NCBI GenBank assembly: GCA_027382625.1
Contig: JAJKFJ010023919.1
Location: 1-31,113, forward strand
Origin: Tetmemena sp. SeJ-2015
Lineage: Eukaryota > Ciliophora > Spirotrichea > Sporadotrichida > Oxytrichidae
DNA length: 31,113 bases
Direction: 5' to 3'
Positions 9,993 to 20,200 of this stretch are shown piece by piece; position 1 is the stretch's first letter; the number at the start of each line of letters is the position of its first letter. The position numbers were made by a program, and so were the translations under genes. Under the pieces are notes generated by a model, which had not been told where the DNA came from, searched no databases, and saw nothing but the letters and a program-made list of their open reading frames with translations.

Positions 9993-10720
9993 TCATTCCT
10001 CTTCACCAGTGATGACCGATCTGACTTCCTGAAATTCTTGGAGAACTATAAAACCGGATTAAAACAGTTTCAACAGTTTCTATTAAAATTGAAAGCAAGA
10101 AAAGAGAATCCCATCTCTAAGAGCATTGAAGAAACTTACCATGAAATTCATCTACTTATGTACTAGTTCTTAATCGAAAGAGTTCATAAGTTCCTACTTG
10201 CTAGATCCTTCAAGTGCAGGCAGTTCTCTTTTGCTTCCTCCGATTCGCTGATCGCCCTAGTTTGCACCTGGTATGTACTTTGTGTATTCTCCGCCTGCTG
10301 CTTCAACCAAAGTGCTCTTGCTGAGTGCCTTCTAACCATTTCTCCTTTAACTTGCTAGTAAGTTGGAATTCAGCGCTGCCTGTCAATTGATGATCTTGCT
10401 CTGAGACTTTTACTGAAATGGGTCCTAACTGAATAATAGCAAATAATATCAAATGAAAGAACAATTGTATATGTACACTTATTGTGAATTGATTGAGTTG
10501 CTTTTGATGGAGAGCAGTTAGAAGGTGGTTTGGAGCTGTGTCTCTGTGCTTGACATCGAGGTACATTATAAGTTAGATTATAATTATTATAATAATAGTT
10601 TGGAGTTAATTCTATTCTCATTAGCTATGTTTTTGATTGATAGATAGATTGCTTTCAAAATAATTTGACTTTAAAATAATTACTCCTACTATGGTAGCAC
10701 TTGTGTTGGAATGACTTCAT
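9993..10720 (-). CDS. Small basic protein of unknown function
   Basis: The start is ATG at 10720-10718 (MKSFQHKCYHSR) and the stop is TGA at 9995-9993, only 38 bases before the start of the giant LRR gene on the same strand. Three IESs (one of only 13 nt) and one GT-AG intron give about 160 residues. The order is a Ser/Gln/Pro-rich N-terminus, then GPISVKVSEQDHQLTGS, then LVEAAGGEYTKYIPGANQGD, and a helical C-terminus ending EVRSVITGEEE. I do not recognise the family; the GGEYTKYIPG motif is the best handle for a search. Two other frames also stay open across 10200-10330 because only TGA is a stop. The chosen path is the one consistent with an AT-rich IES, a canonical intron and a 5-bp pointer. 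Confidence 0.55.
10080..10139 (-). other. GT-AG intron, 60 nt
   Basis: On the minus strand it begins GTAAGT and ends TTTTAATAG. Splicing joins LVHKQMNFM to KLLKLFQSGFIVLQ. Confidence 0.75.
10311..10323. other. Very short IES candidate, pointer AGTGC (13 nt)
   Basis: Removing 13 bases between AGTGC copies joins KEKWLEGT to LVEAAGGEYTKY in frame; without it TGA follows at once. Confidence 0.55.
10430..10484. other. IES, pointer TGAAT
   Basis: 55-nt very AT-rich segment. Removal joins SPSKATQSI to QLGPISVKVSEQD across a frame change. Confidence 0.78.
10565..10678. other. IES, pointer ATTA
   Basis: 114-nt very AT-rich segment. Removal joins the start segment MKSFQHKCYHSRSN to VPRCQAQRHSSKP. 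Confidence 0.68.
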
Positions 10721-11037
10721 TTTAAAGCCAAAACTTACAGAAAGCACTTTAGCTAATTCAAAAGCCTTTATATAAGTTTAACCACGGATGAAAATCAGCT
10801 TCCTATATTTATTTCCCTCGTATAATCAATCGAATATTTTCCTTAAAGAAGAAAATAAATTCTTTTATGTAATTCATATCATAATTTATTTTAAATTATG
10901 AAGAGAATTTATTGAATAGTAGTACGATTCTCATTAAATTAGTCAGTATTTTGATTCACTAAGTTTCTTATGAACAGAGTATAAGAAAACAAAATTTTAA
11001 TATTTCAAAAACTTTTTCGGATCAGTTGTTTGCTGAT
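10721..11037. other. AT-rich spacer
   Basis: About 320 bases, strongly AT-rich, holding the 5' flank of the small basic gene and the 3' flank of the coiled-coil gene. No gene or structured RNA recognised. Confidence 0.6.
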
Positions 11038-14000
11038 TCAACTTGACTTATATTACTTCGCATACGGATTGAAATTGGCAGTTTGTTTGCCTGCTTTATT
11101 GCCTGCTAGTTATGTCTCTTCTCCTTTAAGAGTGACTATTTAAAGTCCTCTATCGAACCTTGTAAGCTTAATCCATATACCAAATATATAATAATTACGT
11201 GAGGTTTTAAAATTCACTCCATAGCTTCCGAATCCAGTGCTTGAATTGCCTTAAATCAGTCTAAGATTTGAAGGTGAGTTCTGCATAGTTTAATTCGCAT
11301 GCTTCTAATTCCCAATCAACAACTGAGAAGGCATGGGCACATTCTTGTTCTAAGCCCCATATCCACCTTGCCCCTTATCTCCTCCTTTTAATTGAAGTGA
11401 CTCCCCTGTGAAGCCGCTATGCATCCATTGTTACATGGTCTTTTTAAGCGAGTATTTTTCTATGTTGTTCTTAACCAGATTCTCACTAAATATTACGTTA
11501 CAAAAAGTCGAATATGGCATTTTAACTTACTATCTTAACCTGAGAATCTGCTTATCCCTTTCTTAGGCTATCCTGATGGCTCTTTCCTAACTCTTCTCCT
11601 TGTCAATGATGTCCAGCTTCTTCTTGAACTCTAGTCTTCGCATCCTCTCTCTTGCTTTCCTTATGTCGCCCTCCTTTAGCTTTCTCTCTTCTTATTGGAG
11701 CATGAAGTGGTGCCGCTAGTCACTTAAGTACTCATAGATAAATGATCAGATAGATTTCACTTTTTTACTCTCTCACTGCATTTTCTGAGCGGTCAAGCTT
11801 CCTAAGCATGGTGTCTAACTTCGTCTGCCTATTGTACTCCTCCTCATCTTTCCTCTGAGTCTACTAATCAATCAACTCTTAGCGCTTGGATCGCTGCTGG
11901 TTCACTAATTTGTTGATATCTCTCTGTAGCGAATGCATCCTCTTCTGCAGATTCAACTCCTTCTCAGTGAACTACACTATCATTCAATTTACAAGATCAA
12001 TAAGTGCAAATTGTATCTAGAACATGCATATTAAATGAGGCAATATGATCTCCTCCCACTGACTCACTTTGCGTTAATGGACTTTATGCTTGCGGGAAAG
12101 TGCATCATCATTTATCTATTGAAGATGCTGGATCTTCTCCTCCTTAACTTGCTTTGCTCTTTCCTCTGTGTTGGAGAATCTGACCTCTATGCTGGACATG
12201 AGATTGATAGTCTCCATGACCTCCATCTCGTCACGCTCTGAGATAAAGCGCAGTTAGTTCTTCCTCTTCCTCCTTTCCTATTCTTCTCTCTGCTTTATCT
12301 CTTCAAGCCACTCGCACATATATAGTAATAGTAATAACTCACTATATATGACTATAAGCCTAAGTTGCTCGAGTTCTTGAATCCTCTTCTCAGCTTTATC
12401 AGTTTTGCGTTTGAGTCTCTCAAGTTGCTTCTCTATCTTGTGCTGCTGCTCCTTCTCCAGCTTGCCCTTGATTTGAACTATCTTAGCATCTCTTCAACTA
12501 AAAGGCATATCTATATTTATTTGGGATTCTCTAGTCTTGCTGTTCAGAAGAGAGCCTTCGCCTCGCTGTCTTTGCTATCAATGAAGACTTAGAATAATAG
12601 CACATTATACTCTATTGCTTGACAAATTGCTTGATCTGAAGCTAAGCCCTTTCTAGCCGCTGTTTGATGAGCTCCAGTTTCTGCGTCCTGTTGAACTCAT
12701 CCTTTATCTTCAGAAGTATCTATAAAAATTCAAAACATAGCAAGTTAATAATTTGCAAGGTATCGAGGTTTGGGCCTTGAACTTGTTCTTTTCATGCTGC
12801 TGCTGCAGCTCTGATTGGATACTCTCGTCCAGGATCAGTCCAGTTAGGAAAAAGGAACTTGAGTCTACTGAAGAAGGTGACTGCTGCTAAGTCCTGTTGT
12901 TAGGAGATAAGCCAAGTGGACTCAAATTTTCAATATAGAGTTTAAAAAATGAATGATTGATAGCATTATTGTCAACTCAAATTAGCGTTGGAGGTGTATC
13001 CAGTTCTGTTAAGATTAGATCCAAAGCCTTTGGCCTTGAGTTGTGGAGAAACCTGTTAGCTAAAGTATCCTACTGGCTGAGGGGCTCTTGAAGCATTAAA
13101 CTCATTTTAAATTATTGAATATGAAAACTAGAAGTAGCATTTGAGCCAAAGTGGATGGCAGTTAGATTGGCAGTCTCTCTTTTGTTAGCTAGCATCAGGT
13201 TGAGTTTGCCTGAACCTCCAAATGCGGAGCCACCCGACACTTAACTGGCTCCTAAGTTGGTGCTACCTCCTATAAATTAAAAATTCGAATCATCTTATTG
13301 AAAACTTAATCTCTATCGTTGTCTAATTGAACCCTCCCACAGCATGTGGAAAGCCCTTGTGCCCAGGGGGTGAAAGGATTACTGACTTGGAAAGGTCTTT
13401 GCTTAGTTTAGGAAACCTGCCTCCTACTTAGCTGCCTTGAGCTCCCACTCCAAGTGAGGACACGAACTAAGTGGGTTGACTATTCTTAGCATTGAATGCG
13501 TTGCTCCTTGCTGTTGCACTCTTTGAAAGCAAATTGTTATTTGCCTACCTGATTAAATTCACCGCATTTTAAACTATCATACAGCTTTTAAATGATTTCA
13601 TCTCTTGCCATCTCCATCTCTATAAGCTTCAATTAGATAATCATTCATTGATTAGAAGTAGGCAAGAGGATTTATTGATTAAGGAATCTTACTGATTCTC
13701 CTCCTCTCTTCTAGAAGGCGGTTAAGAGTGTCTATCAAACTGTGTTGGTAGTGCTTGAATCTCAGCTTTATAACATCCTCGTCCAGGCCTCTCATTACAA
13801 AGTCCTATCGCTCTCTATATATCCAATTACACCACCAATCCATAAAAAGTAAGAACCAAATTCCCATAAACCCGTAACAAAAAAGAAACTTGAGAAATAA
13901 ACTAAGGCTTCTCACTAATATCATAGCATTACAATATTAAGCACGCCCTCTATAAATTCAGGTTTAAGGGTACTTACTTCTTTTGGCACTCGTCCTTAGA

Positions 14001-14313
14001 GACTCCTAAGTTTTCCATGGCCTGCCTCATCCTTGGTGAGTCGAAATCAAAGTCTATCTTTGCCAGCTGCTTCACATTTTTTAGCTCTCTCACATCGTTC
14101 CTGATTATTATTTTCTTCTCCTCTACTTCCTCGTCCACTTCAAACTTCTTCTTAAATATAAAGAAAAAATTAAAATCTATTCTATGCATCCTTCTTCTTT
14201 GGCTTGGAGATTACTGTAGATTGAGCCTGGAATTAGGAGCTATGCGGTGTGGGGTCGAATGAGTATGCGTTATTGCGAGGGGATGAGCCACTCTGGTCGA
14301 AATAGTCGTCCAT
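11038..14313 (-). CDS. Long coiled-coil protein, unrecognised, probably cytoskeletal or ciliary
   Basis: The start is ATG at 14313-14311 (MDDYFDQSGSSPRNNAYSF) and the stop is TGA at 11040-11038. It needs about 11 IESs and two GT-AG introns removed, giving roughly 850 residues. The order is an N-terminal Ser/Pro-rich stretch; a charged domain with SPRMRQAMENLGVSKDEC and GLDEDVIKLRFKHYQHSLID (about 13700-14100); a Ser/Gly/Gln-rich linker (12900-13550) that reads as disordered; a long coiled-coil (11600-12750) dense in K, E, Q and R heptads; and a Gly/Asn/Gln-rich tail ending NFNPYAKQYKSS. Ciliates have many such proteins in axonemes and basal bodies, so that location is inference only. The RHYQ-type N-terminal block is the part most likely to give a family hit. 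Confidence 0.7.
11486..11530 (-). other. GT-AG intron, 45 nt
   Basis: On the minus strand it begins GTAAGT and ends ATTTAG. Splicing joins QILRLRY to ENLVKNNIEKYSL. Confidence 0.75.
11720..11756. other. IES, pointer TCACTT
   Basis: 37-nt segment. Removal joins SENAVREQKS to DQRHHFMLQQEERKL across a frame change. Confidence 0.85.
11978..12043. other. IES, pointer TAT
   Basis: 66-nt AT-rich segment containing an in-frame TGA. Removal joins VSQWEEII to VQFTEKELNLQKR. Confidence 0.8.
12319..12342. other. IES candidate, pointer TATATA (24 nt)
   Basis: In-frame AT-rich insert that breaks a coiled-coil with a run of leucines. Bounded by TATATA. Confidence 0.5.
12491..12537. other. IES, pointer TCT
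   Basis: 47-nt AT-rich segment. Removal joins LSSEQQDQR to DAKIVQIKGKLEKE across a frame change. Confidence 0.65.
12588..12617. other. IES candidate, pointer CTT (30 nt)
   Basis: In-frame AT-rich insert between QLQIKQFVK and SSLIAKTARRRL. Edges approximate. Confidence 0.5.
12716..12759. other. IES, pointer GTATC
   Basis: 44-nt AT-rich segment. Removal joins KFKAQTSI to LLKIKDEFNRTQKLE across a frame change. Confidence 0.88.
12920..12974. other. IES, pointer ACTCAAATT
   Basis: 55-nt AT-rich segment between perfect 9-bp repeats. Removal restores GYTSNANLSPLGLSPNN. Confidence 0.95.
13092..13135. other. IES, pointer AGCATT
   Basis: 44-nt AT-rich segment. Removal restores AIHFGSNASRAPQPVGYF across a frame change. 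Confidence 0.92.
13266..13332. other. IES, pointer CCTCC
   Basis: 67-nt AT-rich segment. Removal restores GFPHAVGGSTNLGASQVS across a frame change. Confidence 0.88.
13567..13585. other. Very short IES, pointer TTTTAAA (19 nt)
   Basis: Two 7-bp TTTTAAA copies 19 bases apart. Removing one unit joins EMARDEII to QNAVNLIRQANNNLL, otherwise in different frames. Confidence 0.75.
13636..13693. other. IES, pointer GAT
   Basis: 58-nt AT-rich segment. Removal joins LNRLLEERRRI to QLKLIEMEMARDE across a frame change. Confidence 0.75.
13815..13977 (-). other. GT-AG intron, 163 nt
   Basis: On the minus strand it begins GTAAGT and ends ATATAG. Splicing joins SKDECQKK to ERQDFVMRGLDEDV. Long for this genome, so it may itself contain an IES. 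Confidence 0.72.
14145..14190. other. IES, pointer CTTCTTCTT
   Basis: 46-nt AT-rich segment between 9-bp repeats coding KKK on the minus strand. Removal joins QSTVISKPKKK to FEVDEEVEEKK. Confidence 0.93.
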
Positions 14314-14489
14314 TAATGCAATAATTTAATCAACAGAGACTCAATACAGCCAGCTTATAATTTAACTTGCTTTATTCCTTCCACCAATTATCAAAATAAG
14401 AGATGAACATATTCGGAGCATAGAGTAGTGGTTGGTTGTTTGGTGGGAAGAGTGGAGTTAAATTGAATAATTAAAATAGAGATTAGAAA

Positions 14490-17037
14490 ATGTCAACTTC
14501 CGCAGCCAGCAGCACCGCCTCCACTGCCCAGCATGTGGCTCGCTTCTTGGAGCACGAGCATGCAGATGTCAAGTACCTCAAGCGAGACGATATCGGCATC
14601 GTCCTCTCTCGAGCCCTCTCAGAGACCTAACCCCAAATCCACATGCATATAACTTATTGTCAAAGGAGACTATCAACATATAGACATGTTTATTTTTCGG
14701 TTTACCTTGCTCAGCCAAGCAAGCCAATTGAGTTCTTCGCTAAGTTCCTGCTAAACCATTCCAAGACTCAGAAGAAGTCCCTCGCTGTAAGTTATGAAAA
14801 TATCGCAAACCATTATCAGCGGAATAAAAGTCTTTATTCAAACTGTTCTCATATTTCAAGTGACAAGTGAAGCTAAACTCTTTGGTTGATAGGAGAAGGA
14901 AAGAGAGAAGCAGGCCAAGGAGTTGAGAGACCGCCACCGCTACTTCGTGATGGCCAAGCAAGCTGAGTTGGAGGAACTCGCCAAGGAGAACAGAGCCAAG
15001 CAGAAGAAGCAGGATGAGTTCTACCAACTGCTAGAGAAATCCACTGACCTCGCAGACAACTTATATAATAAAAATTAGTTTATATTTTTTATTTCATTCT
15101 TATTTTAATAAAATTTTTATTTAATGTATATTTATGACTTGGACGAGTTGGCAGAGTACTTGCATGAGTTCACTGGAGCAACCGGGGTGTATATTGGCAA
15201 GTTGATCCAGCCCAGAAGAGATATTGGTGATGATGATGACGATAGGGCTCACATCGACAACGACAACCCTAAGGTGGTATGGTACACCCACTCCAGCAAG
15301 AACCAGGAGTTCATGAAGGGCAACATCCTCAAGGTAGACCAGGGTGTAACGCACAAGGTCTTTGACGCCCCCAAGTCAGCAGCTCAAGAGGAGCAAGTGG
15401 ATGAGGAGGGAAACCCTATCCCTCAAGCTCCAAAGTCAACAGATATCTTGGACACTCAGCACCACGTCTTCGTGAGGGAGGTAGTACGCGAACCTAAAAT
15501 CCACTTCTTCAAAGTCCCTCGCCTGGGTTCCTACCTGGCTGTCCCTCTGGTTTACAACTCGTGCATGTTTGACGACGCTCTGGACCAATCAGTGGCTGAC
15601 TACTTCGCAATGATGAAGGCAAAGGAAGATCAGGAGAAGCAGAAGCATGACTACGAGGAGGAGTAGAACAAGATTAGAGAGGAGAAGGAGAAACTTGGCG
15701 AGTACTACGATCCACCTGAACCCAGAGAGTGGGATCCCATCCTAGAGAGGCCCTTCCAAACTTTCGAAGAGCAGTATGTAAACATAGCATACTTTAACTG
15801 TTACAAGCTCTGAGTATATATTGATGATTTTAGTGTGCCTTGACACTATGGGCTAGGATCGTGAGTTCACAGACACTGAGCGTCGCCTAGCTCTACAGAC
15901 AGTGATAAACTTCAGAGAGATATGGGAGCGCACAGAGCAGGAGAACTTGACTAGAGACCGCAACCGCAAGATCAAAATCATGGAGATCGATAAGGAGTTC
16001 GTAGATGGAGGAGAAGCACACAAACTTATAGAAGAGGAAGAGAAAAACCTAGAGGAGCAGCTCTAAGCTTACATGGGTTAGCACTTAGGACCTGATGGGC
16101 AGCAGCTTCCTATCGATGAGGAAGTGAAAGACTTATTCATGAAGCAGGCTAGACTTACCTTCATTGGAAAGCTATTGAGAGAGCGAGTTGAGTGGCAGAA
16201 GAGCATCAAGCGCCTCACAAAGTACAAGGTGCTCAAGATGCCTAGAGTCATGCAAAGTCTCTTCTACTTCTTTTATTAAATGAAAGTGTACTTTATAGTA
16301 TATGCATATATTCTTAGGATACAAGAGAGAGCAGGTCTGTGAGAAGGGAACCAATAAATTCTTCTGGAAGGTAGCCAAGCAGCATCTTAACAAAGAGTTC
16401 TTCCAAAGACTACCCTTAAAATTAAGTCTCTCTTATATTAAGACTGTCTGACTTATCGGTACTTGGCCCAAGAGAGGAACACTTCCCCCGTTATCAAACC
16501 TTGAACTTCATAGAGAGAAACATCGAAGGAGTGGTTGCTGAAGAAGTAGATTCCTACAACCTCACTCTTGGAAAGATGTTCAAGTGGCTGCAGCTAGCTA
16601 TCAAGACTCGTAAGGAGGATGTGACTCGCCGTAAAGCCAACGACAAGAAGCAGCGAGAATTCAGAGAGGCGCAGATCGCACTCTCCAAACGCAGAGAGGA
16701 GCAGTACGAGAAGGACCTGAGAGACGCATAGACTAAATTCGCAGAGGACCACAGAGAGGAGATTGACGCTTACAACTCATACCAGACTTAGCTTAACGAT
16801 AAGGGGATAGAGCAGCTGGAGGAAGAGGGTGTGCAGCCTGTTCCCTTGGTGGAGTTTAACTAAGCAGAGTGGATGAACCAGTGGGTGCACGACAACCCCT
16901 AAGTAGTAATCCCAGAGCCACTGCCAGAGGAGAAGGACAACGACTGGTACATGACCAAGGAGGAGGAGGACTACATCATCGCCCTCTACTTCCAGGCTAA
17001 GGAGCAAACTCAGGTCCAGCAGCCACCAGGCAAATGA
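14490..17037 (+). CDS. RSP2: Radial spoke protein 2 homologue (DPY-30 motif + GAF domain)
   Basis: The start is ATG at 14490 (MSTSAASSTASTAQHVA) and the stop is TGA at 17035-17037; TAA and TAG occur in frame as Gln. About 720 residues after one GT-AG intron and five IESs, close to the roughly 740 of Chlamydomonas RSP2.

Residues about 30-70 carry a DPY-30-type dimerisation motif (SKPIEFFAKFLLNH), which in RSP2 docks on the amphipathic helix of RSP3. Then comes a charged helix, and from 15127 a GAF-like domain (LHEFTGATGVYIGKL ... VVREPKIHFFKVPRLGSYLA). The C-terminal half is helical and charged, with FFWKVAKQHLNKEFFQRL, YQTLNFIERNIEGVVAEEV and a Lys/Arg/Glu-rich coiled-coil.

The role known for the family is a structural, calmodulin-associated component of axonemal radial spokes that control dynein. 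It is transcribed away from the coiled-coil gene upstream. RSP2 is assigned from the DPY-30 plus GAF architecture; no alignment was run. Confidence 0.82.
14634..14711. other. IES, pointer uncertain (CA)
   Basis: About 78 nt of AT-rich DNA splits the DPY-30 motif between SRALSETQPQ and PSKPIEFF. No GT-AG intron fits and the 2-bp repeat leaves the edge uncertain. Confidence 0.6.
14787..14892 (+). other. GT-AG intron, 106 nt
   Basis: Begins GTAAGT and ends GATAG. Splicing joins HSKTQKKSLA to EKEREKQAKELRDR. Confidence 0.85.
15064..15126. other. IES, pointer TAT
   Basis: 63-nt almost pure A/T in-frame insert. Removal joins LEKSTDLADNLY to IYDLDELAEYLHEF at the GAF domain entry. Confidence 0.75.
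15778..15832. other. IES, pointer GT
   Basis: 55-nt AT-rich segment. Removal joins PFQTFEEQYV to CLDTMGQDREF. It looks like a GTAAAC...TTTTAG intron, but splicing there leaves the wrong frame, so an IES fits better. Confidence 0.65.
16268..16310. other. IES, pointer TTCTT
   Basis: 43-nt AT-rich segment with no GT donor. Removal restores RVMQSLFYFLGYKREQVC. Confidence 0.93.
16407..16440. other. IES, pointer AGACT
   Basis: 34-nt AT-rich segment. Removal restores KEFFQRLSDLSVLGPREE across a frame change. Confidence 0.9.
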
Positions 17038-17207
17038 ACCAGCCCCTTCTATTCATTGAAGAAAAAATATAGTTTTCATTATTCTAAGTTAAGCTTTTTA
17101 TAAAGTAGAAGACATCTACTCTCGCTAATAGAGGGAGATGCAAAGTAATGTAAAAGTGTTTTTAATAGAAACTGATCAGCATGACACATTTAGAATGATA
17201 ATGAAGC

Positions 17208-17230
17208 AGAGAGAGAGAGAGAGAGAGAGA
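17208..17230. repeat. (AG)n microsatellite
   Basis: About 11 perfect AG units ending four bases before the TGA of the nuclease gene, so in its 3' flank; 170 bases past the RSP2 stop. Confidence 0.95.
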
Positions 17231-17233
17231 TAC

Positions 17234-20200
17234 TCATTTAATTAGGAAATCAGCCACGATTGAGAAATGGTCACTGGGAATTAAGGGATGGGGCAGGCAT
17301 AGAATGTTATCCTTCAGGTATTTGTTGAATGAGGGCAAGTCTAGCACCCTCACCACTTCCATACCCTCGCCTTCAATTATTAATGGTATAAACATCATTC
17401 AATACTTTAATTTTGTCCTTGATAGAAAATGTAGTCCACAGCTAGTTTGATATTCGTGAAGGAAGTGAAGCAAGGCTCCTTAGTGAAAATGCTCATGCGC
17501 TTCAGCCACTCCCTCAAGTCCAAGTCGGGTGCATACCACTTCAAGCCTCCGTAGATTTCCTTCACATCTGGCTTGTAGAAGCTGAGAGTTCTCATGGGGT
17601 CCAGCTTCTTAGCGTCCTAATAAATTTGCTTCTCATTCTATCCCTCTGTTATCAACTCTAAAATAAATTGCATGTTCATTAAGAAGTAAGAGAAACTATT
17701 TATACTTAATATTTGTAAACTCTTAGACGACATTCAACTCTTCTGGGAGAGAAGAGCTACTAAAGCAGTCCAAATAATCAGCAGGGAAAAGTCCTTTCCC
17801 ATTCTTGCTCTAGTTCAAGTAGAGTGTGATGAAATTATCATCAAACTACACACTTGATAAATTAAGAGGAGGTGGTTGAGTAGATTTTGAGAGTAGGCTG
17901 ACTTGAAAGCGCCAGCTTCGTTCTTAAGTTTAAGGAATTGCCTCTCCTTCATTTCAAGCACTCGCTTCAAACTCTTCCCCTGCTCCTTCATAAGCTTTGT
18001 GACAGTCCTGTCTACTTCCTCAATAATACCTAGGCAGGCTTCTGCCCTGGGGCGCTTCTACTTCATAGAGATCATGTTGTGAGGCAGCAGGTGAGTCAGC
18101 TTAAATTAGAGAGGCTTGCCAGTGGCTTAATCGAAGGACAGCTCCATTCGAGAGTTACAAAAGAGTTATCATAACTCTGATAAAAGAGAAACTAGGAGTG
18201 AAATAAACATGTGCAAATATTTGAAATGCTTTGAGAGTATTGGATTTCTGCAAACCACTCAGCAATGTGTGCATATTCATTCAATGAAGGAGCACAGTCC
18301 AAGGTGTGGCACGTTCTCTGTAGAGTCTACACACTCAACTTGCTCAATCAATCATGTCTATTATAGAATAGAAAGACCTCCTCATTATAATATATTTTCC
18401 ACCTGGGTGTAATACTCTTTGAGCTAGTTCATAGCATCAGTGCAAATCTTCAACTGAGCCATCTTCACATCTCAAATTTAAGAATTTCTTGTTAATAAGA
18501 ATAATCAAAGAGTTTTATGTGAAGTATTTGACCAGAAATGATTCAAATATGAGAAATAGAAACCTAAAATACCATAATTCAACGCAAATAAAAGGAGAAA
18601 GAGAACAAAAATCCTGCTTATGTAGGAAAGATTTGCCAGATTTGGCTTATGGAGTGCGAAAAAGAGAGTGGGATGGAATCCTTAGAAATTATGGTTAAGA
18701 TTATTCATATATATAAACGAGTGATCAAAAGAGCTTCTCGTCCTTAATTACAAACACTTTCAAACTAAGGCTCATACATAATCTCTCATCGCGCTAATTA
18801 TAGCTTGGACTGGATGAGTTCTGGAGCGAAGGAGGAAACTCATGCTTGCTTCTTAAATATAGCACCACTTCAAATGCATCATTCACATTCAGGTCCTTTA
18901 TACTTAGAGAGATTCTAGCCCTTACTAAACGATTGAGTCTGCTTATTTTCCCAAAAAGAGAAAAGATGAGATTTATTCTAGCTTCTCAGTCCTCTTCCTT
19001 TTGCCTTATTAAGGTTCACTCTTTCGCATTCCACTCCAAAGAATTTGACCAAACGAGTCTCGATTTATAGCTTTTTTGGTTAAAATTGGATTCTATTTAC
19101 AGTTATAGGTTGTCACTGAGTATTTATTTTATCAGTCGGCTCTCAGTAGCAGCGCTTGTCGAAAAGGGAGTTCACAAAAATAGGCCCTTGAGATGTCGCT
19201 AGGGAAAGGTTCAGAAACGTCGCCACTCCCCTTTTATTTATTCTTAGGTATTTAAAGAGCGTCTTTAGCTTTTGGTTAATGAATAATTGAATACATGATT
19301 GCAAATATTGTGAGATTGGTTTGTTAGAGTCTTCTCATTAAACTACCTCAGAGATGAGAGACATGTGTCAATCCAAAAAGTAAGAGTGTTCAAAAATGTA
19401 TCCATCATTCATTCATCTATACTGTATTGAATGTCGGAACTATGAGGGATGACTGGAGGGAGCTCGAGAGTTACTCTCTCGCCTATGCGAGTCCCTTAAG
19501 GAGCTTTGAGTAGTTCTACCTTGGAATAGTCCTCAGTGGCTGTGTTTACGAACATTCCCCTCGAAGTTACCTATCCAAGCTTCTTAGGTCTAACGTTAGC
19601 TATCTTCTACAAATATAGTCATTTCATTTCGACTCTCTCTATTTATAAGCTATGATAAGAATGAGTCCTTGGTCGAGAATTTAAATTAGCAATTATAATA
19701 ATCATCATCATCTATGTTAGTGGTTTGAATTTGCTGCTGTGTGAAGATGCCTCTCCAAGAGGCTCCAACGATTCTTGGCTCAGGCTCTCCAATATCAATC
19801 TCCACCTTGTACAGCTTGTCCGAATCGGGCTAAGCCACCACAGATGTGATCTAGCCAACTCTCAGTTCAAAACTCTTGAATTTCTCAGCCGCTTAAAGCC
19901 ACTCGCTCTATGAAAGTTCGCTCTCTTGGTTTCTCTATTCATGTTCCTGACTGCGAGGGACCTCTTCTGCCCTTAGGATTTCGGCTCCTTATTCGTCTGT
20001 GAACACAGATTATAGCATTTAAAACTAGATAACAATATAATTCTAATCAAATACATAACCATATACATACACATTAATATCTATTAAGTTTTTTTTTAGA
20101 TTAGTCTTGTTGCATTTTGTGAATCGATGTTTGAAATTTATTTGAGAGTGCTAGCACCCTGATATTATTACAAAAAATTAAACTATTATTAAATATTGCT

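Noticed and set aside
10200..10430. Alternative plus-strand ORF 9909-10430 and a second minus frame with a 7-bp AGCAAGA repeat
   Set aside because: The repeat would remove GC-rich coding-like sequence; the path using an AT-rich IES, a canonical intron and the AGTGC pointer is more coherent. With one stop codon long chance ORFs are expected.
17208..17230. (AG)n run as a regulatory element
   Set aside because: It lies just past the nuclease stop and has no partner; a plain microsatellite is enough to explain it.
18463..18465. ATG (MAQLKICTDAM) as the start of a separate gene at 18465
   Set aside because: The product would be an EEP domain without its catalytic first half, while the orphan first half at 20472-21613 joins it in phase at a shared 6-bp repeat a few codons downstream.
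19140..19260. GC-richer block resembling a structured RNA
   Set aside because: The minus strand reads GVATFLNLSLATSQGPIFVN, the expected C-terminal module of the EMAPII-like protein, which explains the composition.
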